This document shows, piece by piece, positions 23,129-37,482 of a DNA stretch of 64,000 nucleotides; the stretch's first letter is position 1; every line of letters starts with the position of its first letter. The translations under genes and the position numbers were made by a program. This DNA is from Synchiropus splendidus (Eukaryota > Chordata > Actinopteri > Syngnathiformes > Callionymidae). Location of the stretch: NCBI RefSeq assembly GCF_027744825.2, contig NC_071345.1, positions 12,664,501 to 12,728,500 on the forward strand. The letters run 5' to 3'. The notes below the pieces were generated by a model. The model did no database searches. It was not told where the DNA came from and was given only the letters and a program-made list of their open reading frames with translations.

Positions 23129-26100
23129 TTATTTGCGAAGGAAACGTTGAGCCAATATGGCTGCGTCCAAGGGGCTGACGGGCTGCGCGTCTTGACCCAG
23201 TCGCCTCACAGGCGGGAGGCTGCCAAACTGCCGCTTGGTGAGGAAGCTCTTGGCCTCGTGGATAGTGATCTTCTCTTCGGCAAGCAACAGCTGCTGACGC
23301 ATGTAGTTCTCAAACTCGTACTGTGAAGACTCTTCGATCGCCTTGGCCTGCAGCAAACCACAACATCCACTGATCAGAATCATCGTGGGGCAGGAGATGT
23401 ACAAAGCCTTATTCAACCCGTCTTGATCGTCCACCGTAGTCACACCTGTCCTCTACATGAGACGTCCCTCTACATTCCTGTGTATTTTGTGGATGGAAGA
23501 CAGACAATAGTACCTCTTGTAGGTGCTCCGGGTGATTGACTTGATCATCAATATCTGGGACAACCTGCAAGGGGCCGCTCATGGAGGAAACCGACTGCCT
23601 GTCGGACCAAACAAATGGTGCGGTTATTAAACTGCCATGCAAAGCGCTAATAGTCCAGCAGGGGGAGCGCTTACCACGATGCAATGATGGCACTGAGGGA
23701 CTCCAGCACTTCTCCTGCAGTCAGCCTGTGCTGAGGATCCAGGACCAGCAGCTTTCGGATCAGGCACACAGTGTTCTCGGACACACGGCCATCTCTGACA
23801 ACAGGCATCGAGAAAATGGAAGGCATGAACGACATTTTTCATCTGCCATCCTGCCTTTAGCTTCACCTGGAATGCCCTTTCATCTCCCTGTCTTGGTGCA
23901 CTGTTTACATTCACTCATCATACAAAGGCAAGAACCATTTCATCTCAACCCACACATTCTGATACAGATCAAAACCAAAATATCTAGTATCATTCATCGC
24001 GATGTATTATGCCACTCACTCTGGGATGGTGTATTCAGCAGCCTTGATCTTTCGGAAGAGCTCTTGAGGTATGCTGTCATAAAAAGGGAACTGGCCATAA
24101 AGCATGGTGAACAAGACCACGCCGAGAGCCCACATGTCGCTGGGCTTGCCGCGGTATGGCCGACCTGCAAACAGGAAATTGGATCAATCGTTGTGTAAGA
24201 GCTTATGCAGACTCTTTTATCAACAGACAAGAGTTTTAAAGCATCAAAATAAGAAGAGAAACACCTTCTGCAGTGCCGAAAAGACTCTAAATTTGACCAG
24301 AGCTGCAGCGACAGTCAGTCCATGAAATGAAGGTTGAGTATCAGAGAAAAAAAATAAAGCAGTTTTACAACAATGCTGAGACCTTACTTTAGAATAAGTG
24401 AACGTGTTAAAGTAAATGATCAACTGCACCACCACGAGGTTGCCTCACTGGTATTCAGCTGAAGTGGATCAAAGACATGATTAAAATACATTTGCCCGAA
24501 CAACGTCCACAACTTGCTCTGTGAGTGACTCAACACTGGTTTTCCAGATGCAGAATGTCAAACATTTCTACCATATACAGTATCCACTACACTCAGGAAC
24601 ATGTGCTCTCTAGAAAAAAATTACGAATGAGGGGAGCAGATTCATGATGATATTATACCATCTTTTAGATTCCTGTTCTTGTCACTATATTTGCATTTAT
24701 ATTAACATTCCTGGTGTTGAGACAGGTGGAGAAAAATCCACATGGCTTCTGCAGGTAAATGCCCGTCATCGGAAAATAATTCAATAAGATGAAGAGATAA
24801 AATGAAAGGTTATATAACCTGCTCACTGGAGGCAATTAAACTGTGCGACTCCAGGAGACTCGCTGTGGTGAGAGTCGGGCGGGCGGCACAGGCAATTGCG
24901 TTCAAGCTTGCAGCGCACACACACGGAGCGGGAGGGGGGGAGGTGGATGGGAGTAGTTCCCCGCTCATGACTCATCACTGCGTGAGTCACCGACTCTAAA
25001 TTGTGTGGCTGTCACGTTAGACAAGCGCATGCACGCATACACACAGTATCTCGCTTTTGAAGCGCTGAAGGTGTAGCATTATCTACCATAGAGAGCGTTG
25101 TGGAATAAATAAGAGATGGCAAAAGCAAGAGTCCATTTCTTCTCAGAACATTTCCAGGGGAACCATTCAAAATCATTTCTGCTTTTCCAAGAAACAAGGC
25201 TTTCGCAGCGTGAGGAAAGTCACTTCCTTATTCGACAAATCGTGAGAAAATCCTAAACCATCTCGAACACTCAAACTGAAAGTAAGTAACAGGAAACGGT
25301 GTGTCCTTAATTTGTCCAAGATTGCGACAAGCCCCCTTTTTTAAGTGCAGTATCCGCACATCAACAAGATCGACTGCAATGTGTTGCATAACACGTGTGT
25401 GCCAGGAACTCATCTAGTCCAAAATCAACAACTGCACGGCCACTCATTACAGGAAATGGAGTCGGTGTTTAACCAGTGACGAAGAATCCACACATTCATA
25501 TCAAACACACACACACACACAACAAGATTCATGGTGACAAACAGATAGATGTAAAGACTGGTGAAGAACACACTGTATTTTAGATATAAATTAAGCATTC
25601 ATCATTTCCACTTCCAGTATCATGAGCAACTTTGGCAACAAAGAACGTTTTCACTCACCACTTAATACATCAGGGCTTATATATGCAGGACTTCCTCTCT
25701 GGTCTTTCAGCAGGTCTTCTTCACTCACCAGGTGTTTCCCCAAGCAGAAGTTGGTGATGGTGATTCGGTGGGTTCTTAAAAAAGAAAAGGACACTTTCGA
25801 TAAGCATAAAAAGACGGTGCATTCACGAATACAATTTTTTTTGGTTTTGCTAGTCTTGAGAGGGCGCAACCACCAATACTTTCCTCACCAAATAATGTTT
25901 CATATCAATGCTTTTTTAACGTAGAATGAACTTTGACACTTAAATGAGTCAAATTCAGCTCACTGTCATCCTCCGTCCTTTTGGTTGAACTGGTTTATTC
26001 GGAAACAATGAGGTGTTCAAGGGTTTGTGTGACTCATCAAGATCACACGGCACAGCGAAACCAGGTTGCAATGAGTCCTAAACTTTGATTCAAATAAGAT

Positions 26101-29100
26101 GAACCAGTGGAAAAAAATGGCCACCCACTGATCAAACATGAGTCAACCTGCTGCCTAGTGAAACTGATAATGATTCAAGGTAGGACGCTCAAAATCCGCA
26201 ATTAAATAACTGAGCAAATATGCATGTCTTACTGGAGTGTGGTGGTAAAAGCCAAAGTGAGTGTATGGTCATGTGTATAATGGTGAGCACTGAAGCATCT
26301 GACAGAGCCATCACAAGAGACATTCGTCAGCACAGAGAAGATGGTCTGTTGATGTTAAAACTTTAATCACATGAAGCCTTACATGAGACAAAAGCTAAGC
26401 GATCCCTGTGGTCAAAACTTCAGATGTATATACAGTAAACAAGGGCTGAAGGGACAAAGGGATTTCCAAAGACTGCACACATAAAAGCGAGGTCTATTCT
26501 TTTGTCGGCGTACATCGCGATGCATGCAGCTATTCATGCATTGGAGAAAGAGCAAATGAAAATTGCATGTTTGCCTCGTGAGGTAAGGTTCCCAGAGGAC
26601 TGAAGACATCACACAGTCTCTGCTTCCAAGTCATGTGATCTCAGGGAGGCAGGAAACCAGAAACCTGGTGACCTCCTGCCACAAACATAATGCTGAAACT
26701 AAACCAGTTGTAAACAAAATGTCACATAATAATAAACAAATATATAAAGATAATTTTTGACGTCCTACTTAATGACTGCATGAACTACTGAACAGATTTA
26801 TTTATTTATTTTTTAGGACTAAAATAACGATAACAATCGGGTTCTAAGACAATAATAAAAAGTGGTTGAAGATTTTTGAATTTATTTTGTGCGCACTTTG
26901 TCCAGTTGAGGCGTACTCTGTGCTGAAATGCATATCCTGACCTAGAAATGTTTAAAGTAACAAGAATAGTCATGTGACACTTATATAGGTATAATTAAAA
27001 TAAACAATGCATTCCTCTCTTCAATAAATCTGACATCTAACATTTTGCAGTGGAATTTTGAACTTCTCCAAGGTCTAATCAACACAGACCAGCCTGTTGG
27101 TGTTCCGGCACAGTAAAACAAATAACAGCTGAGAAATAGCGTAGTAAAAACTCAGACTGAAGCGTACAGCTTTATTTTGCTGCATTTTGTGCAGTGTTTA
27201 CTGGGTTGGATAAGCTCTCTACAGATACTAGCCTAGAGCAAAATTCTAGTCCGGTAGCAACCTCTGAGTCATCCAAACTTGTTGACAAACAAGACAAACA
27301 TGCAGACCTCCAAATAGTCCTGCTGAAGTGCTTTAACCAAAACTTCACAAATAAGCCGACACTGAAAAAAAAAAATACCAAAATGGTTTTCTAGGGTAGG
27401 GCATACTTTTGGACAAGATATTAATGTATACAAATCCCATGTTGTGGGAACATTATTAACAAATATTTCATTGACAATAGCTTTGTTTTAAATCAAAGCA
27501 CACTCATGAGACACAGAAGTTAAATCAGTCTGAACAGAAATTAGTTTCGGTTTCACACGCCTTTCAAAATGGAAGACTGTTATTCAAGCTGACTCCATTA
27601 TTTAGGCGTTTCGAGGAAGTTATTACACTACCAACACACAGTGAGAGATGCTGCAGATTGATTTACAACATCCTGCTTTCACAAGAGATTGCTGTGCAGA
27701 GGGGAAATAACATCACAGATGCCTGAACTGCTGAGTGTCATAGACATCTGTATTTTGAGTGATGGCGATTTTGCACAATCTTCTGTGTGCAGAGTGGAAG
27801 GGCATCAGACAAAACAAGGCTGTAAGCAAAATTTGATACAGGAAACAAAAAGGAAATAGAAGAAAGGGAGGTGATAAGGGATAATAAAAGGTGACAGGGG
27901 CTGGAAAAACAAATTTCATGATGAAGTATGGAAGCACTCGAGGAAGACTGAGTGAGACTGTGCGATTGCCTGTGTATGACGTGCATGGTGGTGTGAGTCA
28001 GCTTTGAGCTATGGGGCCTTTGGCAGGCCTCTTCTTTGTCTCCAGCTGGGACGAAGTGTTCTACTCTGTCTAGAACTCCCTCCTCCCCTCAACCAAAACA
28101 CACCGGTTTCATCACAACCAGACTACTGCAGCTACTCCTGGTCGGGGTCATCGGGCTCAAGCCTCAGGGAAACAATGGATTTGGTCAAAAATAAATAAAA
28201 CACAGGAACATGTGAGTGAATGAACTTGCATGCAGGGTGGATGACTCAGTACATGGTGTTACAACTCATCACACACACATGTACGGCCAGTTTTGAGTGA
28301 GCGCAGTTTCATCTACTACAGTGTTAACATGACCGATGTACTACTGTGTTTTCAATTTCACATCACCCTCCTCATAGGGTGACACATACCAGATATTGTA
28401 GCAAATAACTGAAGGCTAGTTTTGAAGTACCAGGAGGAAAATATGTACCAAATCGCAGGATAACTCACTGACTGCTGGTGCCAACTACCAAGCCATATAA
28501 TCTTTTCTCCTCACCAGCCTGCAACCCACCTTCCCAATCTATCCACGTGGAATGCATCATCAGCATTTACACGACCCGCAGCGTAAGGTCGTGGAGCCTT
28601 TCACAAAAGAGTGTGGCTTTGGATTTCTAAACACGTTTAGTTAGGGTATGTGACCCTAGCTCGGGTTCAAAGCCAAGTGTACATCAGACGCATGCTGCTG
28701 GAACCATGAGAGTGCTCGCTCACACACTCTCCCACCTACACACAAGCACACAAGTGGAGGCAGAAGCACTTCCTGGCAAGCTAAAATGACTAACCACATC
28801 TCATGAGAAAGATCACTCTTCGTGACCATTCCCAACACATGAACCCCATGTGGTCTCACCGTTTGTTTAGCACCATGTTTCCAAGCTTCAGGTCTCTGTG
28901 CACAATGTTTTTCTGCAGACAGAAGAGAAAAAAGAGACACATTATGTTCAGAGTCCATAGTTGGTATCAAAACAATCATTGTTCCTGGGTGTGGCCCGCT
29001 GGGATGGGAAATGAGTCATCACAGGAAGAAAGCATACAAACAACATCAGAGAAAAATCAGCACAAAATGATTTTACAACATCATCACTTTTGATTTTGTG

Positions 29101-31275
29101 CTGCACACTCAAATTAAACACGTTTAAGGTCAGTTATTCTTACATCTGCTTAATCCAAATAAATATTGCATAAAAAGACAAATATGACAGGGTCCCACCA
29201 ACATGTGACAACTCACCTTGTGAAGGGCTTCGACCACACGCACAACGTCATAGAAAATGACGATGGCCTCGCGCTCGCTGAGACGCTTCTCCTTGATCAC
29301 ATAATGCTGGAGGTTTATCAGGTCTGCAGTCTTGTCGCTGAAGTCGTGAGCGCACAGGCAGTCTAGCACCAGGCAGATCCTCTTCTTCATCTTTCGCACC
29401 TTGTTAGCTTCCATGTCTTCAACTATTTCATATGCTCGATCCTTGAGAACGAGAAGCAGGAGTCACTTGACATTTTTCAATCGGTGCGCCATCAAGTGAA
29501 AAAGCTGACAGATTTGTGGATGTACCTGGAAGAGGCCATGGTGGTGGACCACACCGTCCTGGTTGTGCAGCAAAGAAAGTAGCGAGTACTCTGTGTGTAG
29601 CAGCATCTTCCCCTGTCGCTCCTCTTGTGTCTCCCCAGCAGCATCCACACGCTCTTCTAGTGTCAGGATCTAATGAAGACAAGGCAATCCAAAATTATGT
29701 CATGTGGTTATTGCAAAAGCAAATCCAATATAACATCGACTGAAACACAATGGTCTGACAAAATATATTTACCATTTTATTTGCCATCACAAGTCCAGAT
29801 GAGTTGTCACTTGGGTGACTAACTAGACATATGAGCAGACTCTAAATGGCCACAGGGGTTAGAAGTCAACATTCCAGATGGGCAAAAAAACTTCCACCTT
29901 ACATTCTTTTTCATTAGTCTTCCTTTTGTACCTGACAGCCAATAGCCCCAATAATGCAATTGCATAGGCCACATTGAAAAAGAGGGCTTGCAATGTTGAC
30001 AAAGCCTGGTCAATAGTTCAAATGGCAAGAGGTTTATGAAGAATACATACAATACAAAGTTTAGTTTTTCCACTTACTTTGAGCTGATAGAAATCATCTG
30101 TGCCATCTTTCCGAGCCAAACACTGGACTATACTGGGGACTGGTGAGTTGCCCAGACGAGGCCCTGCAAGCGTAAGAAGAACAGCTGCATGACCAAAAGG
30201 CAGAGAATGTTTGCTCTCACTGCTCATCAGACTGCATTCATCCACCAACACTCGACGGTGTGACGTTTTTATTTCACACTTCTCACTAACACATGTCCAC
30301 ATGTACGCATGAGTCACGGGAATCAACTGAGAAATTCTGTTTCACACTGTGTGAAAAACTACGTATTTCTAATCTCCTGTTCGGCTTCTGCATTGCTGTT
30401 GGTTCCCTTCAAATAAATGTAAACCATCTTGTCATCCCCGTCCGGTAAGCAACATTAAAATAAGCACTGTAATTGACATAGCAGGTTAATATTCAAAGAA
30501 ACAATACTCCATATAAAATAGTTTTTAGGATGTTTTCAAGGTTCAATGGGCTACAAGTGATCGCCATTTTCTCTTCAAGATGGGCAGTGTATAATTGTGT
30601 GTAAACAGATTTGCTTTCGTCCTGTAGATTAAACTAACCATCTTGATATTTGAGAATTTTATTTCCACCAACCATATAAATTTGTTTTTAATGTGACTGA
30701 CCTTTTCAACTTTTATTTTTTGACCAGAAAACAGCATTTATATATTCTCCTGTTGGCCGAGAAATGTGCTTAATTGTTACCTGTCCATTGCACATTTTTT
30801 ATTTACGCTTTTGATATGGATTCAAAACACATGACCTCATATATTAATGTGAGAATATTTTATCGACTTCATATGGCACTAAAACTGTTGTAAAACACGA
30901 GGGCAGCAGCTTTCACTGCAACACATCTCACCTATTTAACTAATAAACATAGACCTCTCTGGTCGATGTCATAGGGATCAGCCACATTCTTTACATTCTT
31001 GCCTCAGGACAACTCACGCAGACACCCCACAAATTGCACACTCAAGACACACAAATGCTACTGACGTTTTAGACACAAACTTGACTTACTGAAACAATGC
31101 GCAGAGAAGACACTGTTTGAGTAAAAAAGACCAGGAGAGTGCACATCACTTCCTTACCAAGAATGAATGGCCCAGCTCTCTTAGCGTTACTGCCGGAAAT
31201 CCCAGGACATTGCAGCTTGTTGGCCCTGCCTGTAGTATCTCCAGCACCCCTGTCCGAGGAACGCCGCTTGGACAT
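23129..31275 (-). CDS. stk40: Serine/threonine kinase 40 (STK40/SHIK), Tribbles-like pseudokinase
   Basis: The ten coding exons (minus strand, in order) are 31158-31275, 30078-30163, 29526-29669, 29217-29441, 28860-28912, 25659-25774, 24020-24164, 23675-23794, 23514-23598 and 23129-23347. They give 1311 nt, or 436 aa, within one residue of the human length. All junctions are GT-AG and in phase. The protein starts MSKRRSSDRGAG and ends AQRFLRK, near-identical to human STK40. The catalytic-loop motif VHRDLKLGN (about 195-203) is kept, but the DFG position reads NFC (217-219) and the APE position reads SPD (242-244), as expected for this pseudokinase. VVPDID (348-353) matches the known Val-Pro motif that binds the E3 ligase COP1, consistent with a scaffold role in protein turnover, metabolism and signalling. 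The ATG exon has an acceptor 5 nt upstream (after 31280), so the first exon is non-coding. Confidence 0.97.
24968..24989. promoter_or_regulatory. Paired AP-1 (TRE) sites in a stk40 intron
   Basis: TGACTCA (24968-24974) and TGAGTCA (24983-24989) are two perfect AP-1 core sites whose starts are 15 bp apart. They lie in the intron between the sixth and seventh coding exons. Function is inferred from the motif only. Confidence 0.4.
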
Positions 31276-34200
31276 GCTGAGGCTGTGAAAGACGATAGAT
31301 CTGATGAGAGTCCAAATCAAAGAGTCATGAGGATGTAACAAGAATCATTGGACATGCTGTGGAAAGAAATTCAACTTCAAACAGTCTCCTAAAGTGAAGT
31401 AGAAACCAGCCCGATTCCTGCAGGGTGGAAGGGAGAATAAGCAGAGGTAACCTCAAGGGCAGCTCCTCCTCACACATTTAAATATCCCACCCACACATTT
31501 ACCAACACCTCAGCAAGAATGTGAGACCATTACAGCTCCATTCAAAATAATGCCTGCTGGTGTTACTGGTGACACCTCTGATTTAATCTCCCAGTCACAC
31601 AAGGCACACTGTGCCAGAGGCTTCCATTTAAATAGATTTCATGTAAATGCATCACATCATCGTGAGACCAGGACAGAGAGTCCTTCAAGTGTGTCTCCAT
31701 ATTTGACACGATTTGGTTTTACCGACTGCTGCATTCGATGTTCAGCAAATCCTTTTGGTCTTAATCTCCACGTTTTATCTGAAAATCTGTACAACCAGCT
31801 TATCTTCAGATGGCCGGCCTATGAAAGGAACACTTGCATGTGAACAAGGCTGACACATGCAGCCGCACCAACAAGCCTTGCCCTTTCATGATGATAAGAA
31901 AGTAGTGGAGCAACATGCAAAAAGAACCAGCAAGACCATGACACATCATTAGAAAATGTACTCCAACCGGAATGCAAATTTACCACCATGAGTTCCACAG
32001 TTCAAGAAGTCTGCTTTACGTGGCGGTACAGAATTCCTATGTGATGAAATCTCATCTGTTTCCCGTAACAAGAAAGGAAGTAGCGCTTTGGAATGAGCAG
32101 TGAGATCAACCCAAAATTTGCATACACATTTCAAAGGCAACAAGAAAACGAAAAGGAATCACACGAGTAGTTTACTCCAGTAAAGAGTGGTAAGTGGCTC
32201 ACACATTTCAAAGTTTCTGACTTAGGACAATAAAATACTTCCCGCACTCCAGTATACAGATCCTCAGCACAGTACTCAATAACAGAACAGCATGCAAAAA
32301 AACAGTATGCAGTAACATTAAATGGCTGGTTGCGTTCCTTTTTTTACTCGATTGAGAACTAGATGAAAGTTTGATGTGTGCGTGCAGGTTTAGCTACCCA
32401 GAGCAACAAGAACAGCAGATGTTACCAAATTTCAACAGAGCCTTCAGTCGTTTGCAACGCTGAAATGTCAGTGCCAAAGTGCACAGTCCAGTGCAAAATT
32501 GACGACCACGAGATCGCTGCTTGACTTAATACCACAAAAATCTCTGGGAAACACAGCACCAATATAAAATATCTTCAGAAGTGTCATCCAACACTCAAGC
32601 ATCGTGTTGTCATTATCAGATATACCTTCATGGGTCTGCTCTGAAGTAAGTTGATTGAAGGATTCAATTATTGATGGAAATTTACTGTTGTATACTTAAC
32701 AGCGACATGTGTGAGGTCTAGTCAAAAGGGGTGAGAAAGACAACAAATCACAACTTCATTCCTCTTTAATCATCCATACAAATGGAGGAGGATGAAAGAA
32801 ACAATCCAGCGCCACACAGATAAAAAGTGACTTCTACTCAGCTACTACAGTAGCTCAAGACTATTCAAAACTATTAAGAATAAATGAAACTTGTAACAAG
32901 AGGTTCTTTAAACCTATCACATTGTTACATCGTACGTGCTCCACCCCATAACCCGACCTCCCCCTCTCAGAAAAAACAAAACAAAAAAACAATCCATTCG
33001 TGATTCATGCTTGCGCTCTTATTTTGTACCACCAGCCAGTTGGCATTTTAGCACAGTTGGCAGTCAGAGCAGGCTGGTATGAATTCTCACTTCCATGAGG
33101 CTTTTTTTGATCCCAGACAGCAGACAGTGTCATCATCACTGTCTCTTGCCCATCTGTCTCCAGCTACACGAGTCATCACTCACTGCGTCTGATGAGCTGA
33201 GGGGTCTGACAGCGTTTGTTGCGCAAGCTGAAGTGACACGAGTCACGTTGCTGATAGCAAGCAAGCACTTCGCAGGAAAAACCTCTAAGCAGGACACGCA
33301 AGAGCACTGTGAAGATAAACATGCATTGTAATGTCATCCATGACCACCTATCAAAAGCCGAGTACTGCTACTTTGGCAGCCAACACATCACATCTCAAGG
33401 GACATCCTCACTTCCTGTGTGCAGTCTCTGGTTTAAGCACATTATGTGGGTGTCACAAATAAAGTATATTGCAATCCGTTTCATCCATGACTACAAAGTG
33501 GCAGACTAGTCAAAGCGCCAAACACCATCATCTGAGCATTAAAGGGCACAAGGGAGCAATAGAGAGAATTCAAATTACCTGTTATCATATGTCCTTAGGA
33601 CACAAATCAACTTAAAAATGTGTCCAAAAATAGCTATAATAAAGATACAATCGGAAATTGAATGGCAGATAGCATTTGCATTAATACATCCAGCTTGTTT
33701 AACATAAAACTACACTTATCCATGCACCATGGACTTGTATCTGAAACTGGGGCATGACATAGGGGCTATTCATCCAGTGACTAAACACCAAAGTGTTAAG
33801 CTGCAAAGCCAACCCCTTGAAACATTTGAAAAGCAAAGGTCATTCCAACCAACTAATGCACACCGACCTAGATGACATCAGTGCGATGACAGTGCACAAC
33901 TACCCTTTTCTGACAGTGCCGCGCCTCCTTGCTCAGCCAGCGATCTTGAGAGCACGACCGCCTCTGACTGTACCGCTGGGAGGACGAGAACAGATACAGT
34001 CTCTGAATCATATCACACAAAAAAGGAGGCGAGAGACACTTCTGTGCCTACGAGACATGTGGGATCCTTAAATAGTATCAGAACAAATAGATGTCCTCGA
34101 GAACTGCCCACCGCCACGCTCCACGCCACCCGTCTAGAAATGCAAATGTAGCTGGCACCAAAAAAGCAACGAGTCATAATTGCTGATTGATATCCAATTA

Positions 34201-35194
34201 CACTCTAACTCAAGCAGCCTACTCAGTAGATGCTAAAAATAACTGCACACACGTAAAAATAACTCTTTACATGTAGATCTAAACAACTAACAGTTGTTGC
34301 ATTAATAAATATCAGCTGTACAAGCCTGTTGCAAACAGCTGGTCAATCCAAACAGTTACCTGATAAAGGGAATGTATTTGTTAATAACAGGGCGACAAAT
34401 GGAATCAAAACTAAATGCAGTAACTGTTTTCGGACTATGGAGGTCAGCATACACAACCAGGACCAAATAACTCAGCTGTTCTGCTGATCTTAAAGCTGCA
34501 CCAAACCCATGTGCTATTCAGGAAATTTTAAAAAGGCTCTCGAAATACACAATACCTTTTATTAAACTAAGCAGTGCTTCCATGTTTCACATCATAAATA
34601 CATTAAATAGAATGCAGAACTTTAATGACTGCAGCGTATCAAAAACAAACTTAAACCAAGAGATAAAAAGATCAAAGTGTCAACATTGGCGGTTGTTTCA
34701 TTTACGAAAGCACAAGCGCTATATCTATTGTAAGTGGAATTAGATCACTGCGGTGGAGTTAAAAGGACCGCATGATTAGAACACGTTTGCCAACTACACG
34801 GTTGACTTCAGCCGACTGAAACGAGGCATAAATCATATTTAGCTGAATATATTTAATCTGGAAGCACATGACGAAGTTAAACACGACCTGCGGGTTATAT
34901 TTAAATCCAACCGGTCATGTGTGCACGGAGTTATTCACACGGGGAAGCCGACTGAATTCCACGGCTACAGCCAACCGGCCACACAAAGGGAGACAGACTC
35001 GACACCAGGATTTTCGGTGCTGGTTATAAAGTGTGGCAGTTAAACCTTCGAGTCACCTCGGCGCATTTTGCTCGGGTTGCTTGGTTCCAAGCACCGGGCG
35101 AGGACGACACCGCGCCAGCCGAGAGGCCATTTAAACAAAGTACATTACAGCTGGATAGCTTTGCCAGGAAGCTAGTAGCAACCTCGTCGCTTAC

Positions 35195-35400
35195 CTCGAG
35201 CCAAAACCACCGCTTAAAAGTCCGCCTTGTCGGTCTACAACATGGGCATTTCTGGGGCAACTGCGGCAATGGGAATATGAAGTCCCCCAATCGAAGCTTT
35301 GCTATCGGTTGGTCTAGTTTCTGGAGCCGAGTAGAGCCATTAAGGAAAAGCCTCCGCTCTTCGCTAATCGCATCTTTCCACAGCGACAGCGCCACCTGAC
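35195..35400 (-). promoter_or_regulatory. stk40: Predicted stk40 non-coding exon 1 and core promoter region
   Basis: On the minus strand 'ggctcgag|gtaagcgac' gives a strong donor, with the last exon base at 35195. The sequence above it is CpG-richer than its surroundings. An inverted CCAAT box (35446-35450) and TGACGCAC elements near 35409 lie just upstream. Splicing to the acceptor before the ATG exon at 31280 would leave a 3.9 kb first intron. A 147-codon open frame across this exon has no recognisable similarity and is probably chance. The start site itself is an estimate. Confidence 0.55.
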
Positions 35401-35460
35401 AACGGAAATGACGCACATACTTGTGTGATCGACAGCTGGATTCGACCAATAAGGACGCAC

Positions 35461-36932
35461 ATACCACGTTTTTTTTCCTCCTAGTAAATATTTCTAAACT
35501 GATGATGAAACTATTTCTGACTGAAATGTGATTACGTCATTTATTTTTCCACGAATATGTGATCCGGGGAGTTGGATGGAATCGTGAAACATATGAGAAA
35601 TATTGGAACACATCACATTAATTCGCCATTAGATATTACTACATACGTTGACATGCTTGGGTAAAATAAATTAAATCAGGACGAAAAACAACGTATATGT
35701 GGTTGAAAAATAGGATGTAAAACAAATATCGAGAATTCAATTAACAAATGTTGAAATCCCAAGACTGAATATAATTTTGAAATGTGTCTGTGTCTTTCCT
35801 CAGTCACTTATTATGTGGCTATTTTCGACAGGCCACTAACTTTTGGAGCAGCACATCCAATCTAATTTTAAACATCAATCGACATTTAAAATTCCGACCG
35901 CAGGCATAACAGAAGCCTGCCAAGTCAGAACGCGGTTTCAGATACTTTTAAAGAGCTGAATTTGTCCTCTTGATCTGAGACAGCAGAGCACATGGTCACA
36001 GCCAGATGAAACGCTTGTCAGTACCACCCACAGCTGTCAAACAGGAAGCTGAATCATGAATGAAGATGATCACAGCATGACTGAAGTGTGTCATGGATTT
36101 TGGGGAAATAATCTGCTCCTTGTAAATTAATTTCATTTGAACTCATCAAGACAAATCAAGAATGTGACTGAAGTAAGTCAAGCTAAATTCAAGTGTTGTT
36201 TCAGAATAAAAGGGACTGATTGCGAAATGACATCTGTCCTCTGCTCGCACCAGATACTGTGCTCAAATCGATTCCCAGCATGTTTTGCAGATGTGATGTT
36301 CACCTCATGTGGCTCCAAGCGTGGGTGACTTGAGGAGTAAACATTTAAGTACGACGAGACAGGGAAAAACTGCCAAGACAACTGTTTGCTTCAGTATGCT
36401 GAAATCCCAGGTAGGAGTTTCCAAAAGACCAGCAAGTCCAGCAACCCTAGCACCAACCACCTTAGTTCTAAAGTGTGGTTACACTCTAGCATTATTAACC
36501 TCTACATTGTCTGTGAGACAGTATTCTTTTGTGCCTTAGTATATTACTGTCCAAAAAAGGACAGGCTCGGAGACTGTTGCAGGACGCATTTAACTATTAA
36601 ATTCCTTTTGTTTTCTTTTAACCAGGAAGACTTCAGCATTCACAAAAAAAGAACAATCAGAAACCAATAGAATGTGATTCACAAAACCAGATTACGTTTC
36701 TTTGAGTTATACAACTCAAATCCCTGACTGAGTTTTGCAATGCTATCCTAGAGAGACAAGAATTGAATTAGCGACACAAAGTAGATTGAATTTTGTCTCA
36801 TAGATGCCTCACACACTGCAACAGTCGCAGTAACGGCGCGCAAAAAGGTGACAGAGCTCCCCCTAGTGTTCGATCTTCTTAACTACAACAGCACGCGAAT
36901 CACCAGTCAAATGGGTCAAGCTCATGAAGTGA
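35461..36932. other. Intergenic interval between stk40 promoter and oscp1 3' end
   Basis: About 1.5 kb without a recognisable exon. The human neighbour LSM10, a short Sm-like protein, should lie here by synteny. No open frame with an Sm fold signature is visible on either strand. Confidence 0.5.
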
Positions 36933-36938
36933 TTTATT
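36933..36938 (-). terminator. oscp1: Probable oscp1 poly(A) signal
   Basis: TTTATT on the plus strand (AATAAA on the minus) about 545 bp after the oscp1 stop codon. It is one of the first canonical hexamers in the 3' direction. Confidence 0.5.
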
Positions 36939-37482
36939 ATAATTGTTTATCAAAATGCACATTCTAACATCGCAAGTTAACCTTACTATACACATTGACA
37001 CGAATAAATAAATACATTTACAATGCACTCCGTCCAAACCACAATACTCTGGGAGTAACTGGAAAATTTATGGATTCATGTTAAGATTACACAACCGGTT
37101 TGGATCACATGAGAAAGGGCAGTTAGTCCAGCCGCCCTTGCAGCAGTGTTTGAAATGAGCAAAAAACCTTGACGGTGCATTGTTGCATTTGACAATTCAA
37201 TGCTGAAATCATCTGTAATTTAGTGTCTTAATACATAGTCAATTATAATGGCACAATATGAGCCAAAATATCAGGATTGAAATACAATACGCATGTTTGA
37301 AAATGACAATCATGTACATAGAAATGGGACCGTTTCTCACAATGTGTTAATTATGTTACGTATTATTTGGTTGGCTTCATTCACAAACACCTAGTTATGC
37401 ACTCATACGGGCGGGACCTCTTTCTCAAGTCATTGGAGCAGCAGCAGACTTTAGAGCAAGCGTGAGCAATTGGTCAATTAGT

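Noticed and set aside
22889..23326. 145-codon open frame on the plus strand
   Set aside because: It is antisense to the last stk40 exon and 3'UTR and has no recognisable similarity.
23581..24198. 205-codon open frame on the plus strand
   Set aside because: It runs antisense across two stk40 coding exons and their intron; the minus-strand exons have conserved protein and splice sites.
35024..35467. 147-codon open frame on the minus strand over the stk40 promoter
   Set aside because: It crosses a strong splice donor (35195) and the likely non-coding exon, and the protein resembles nothing I know.
35461..37482. Possible lsm10 between stk40 and oscp1
   Set aside because: Looked for an Sm-fold protein on both strands because of human synteny; none of the frames resembles it.
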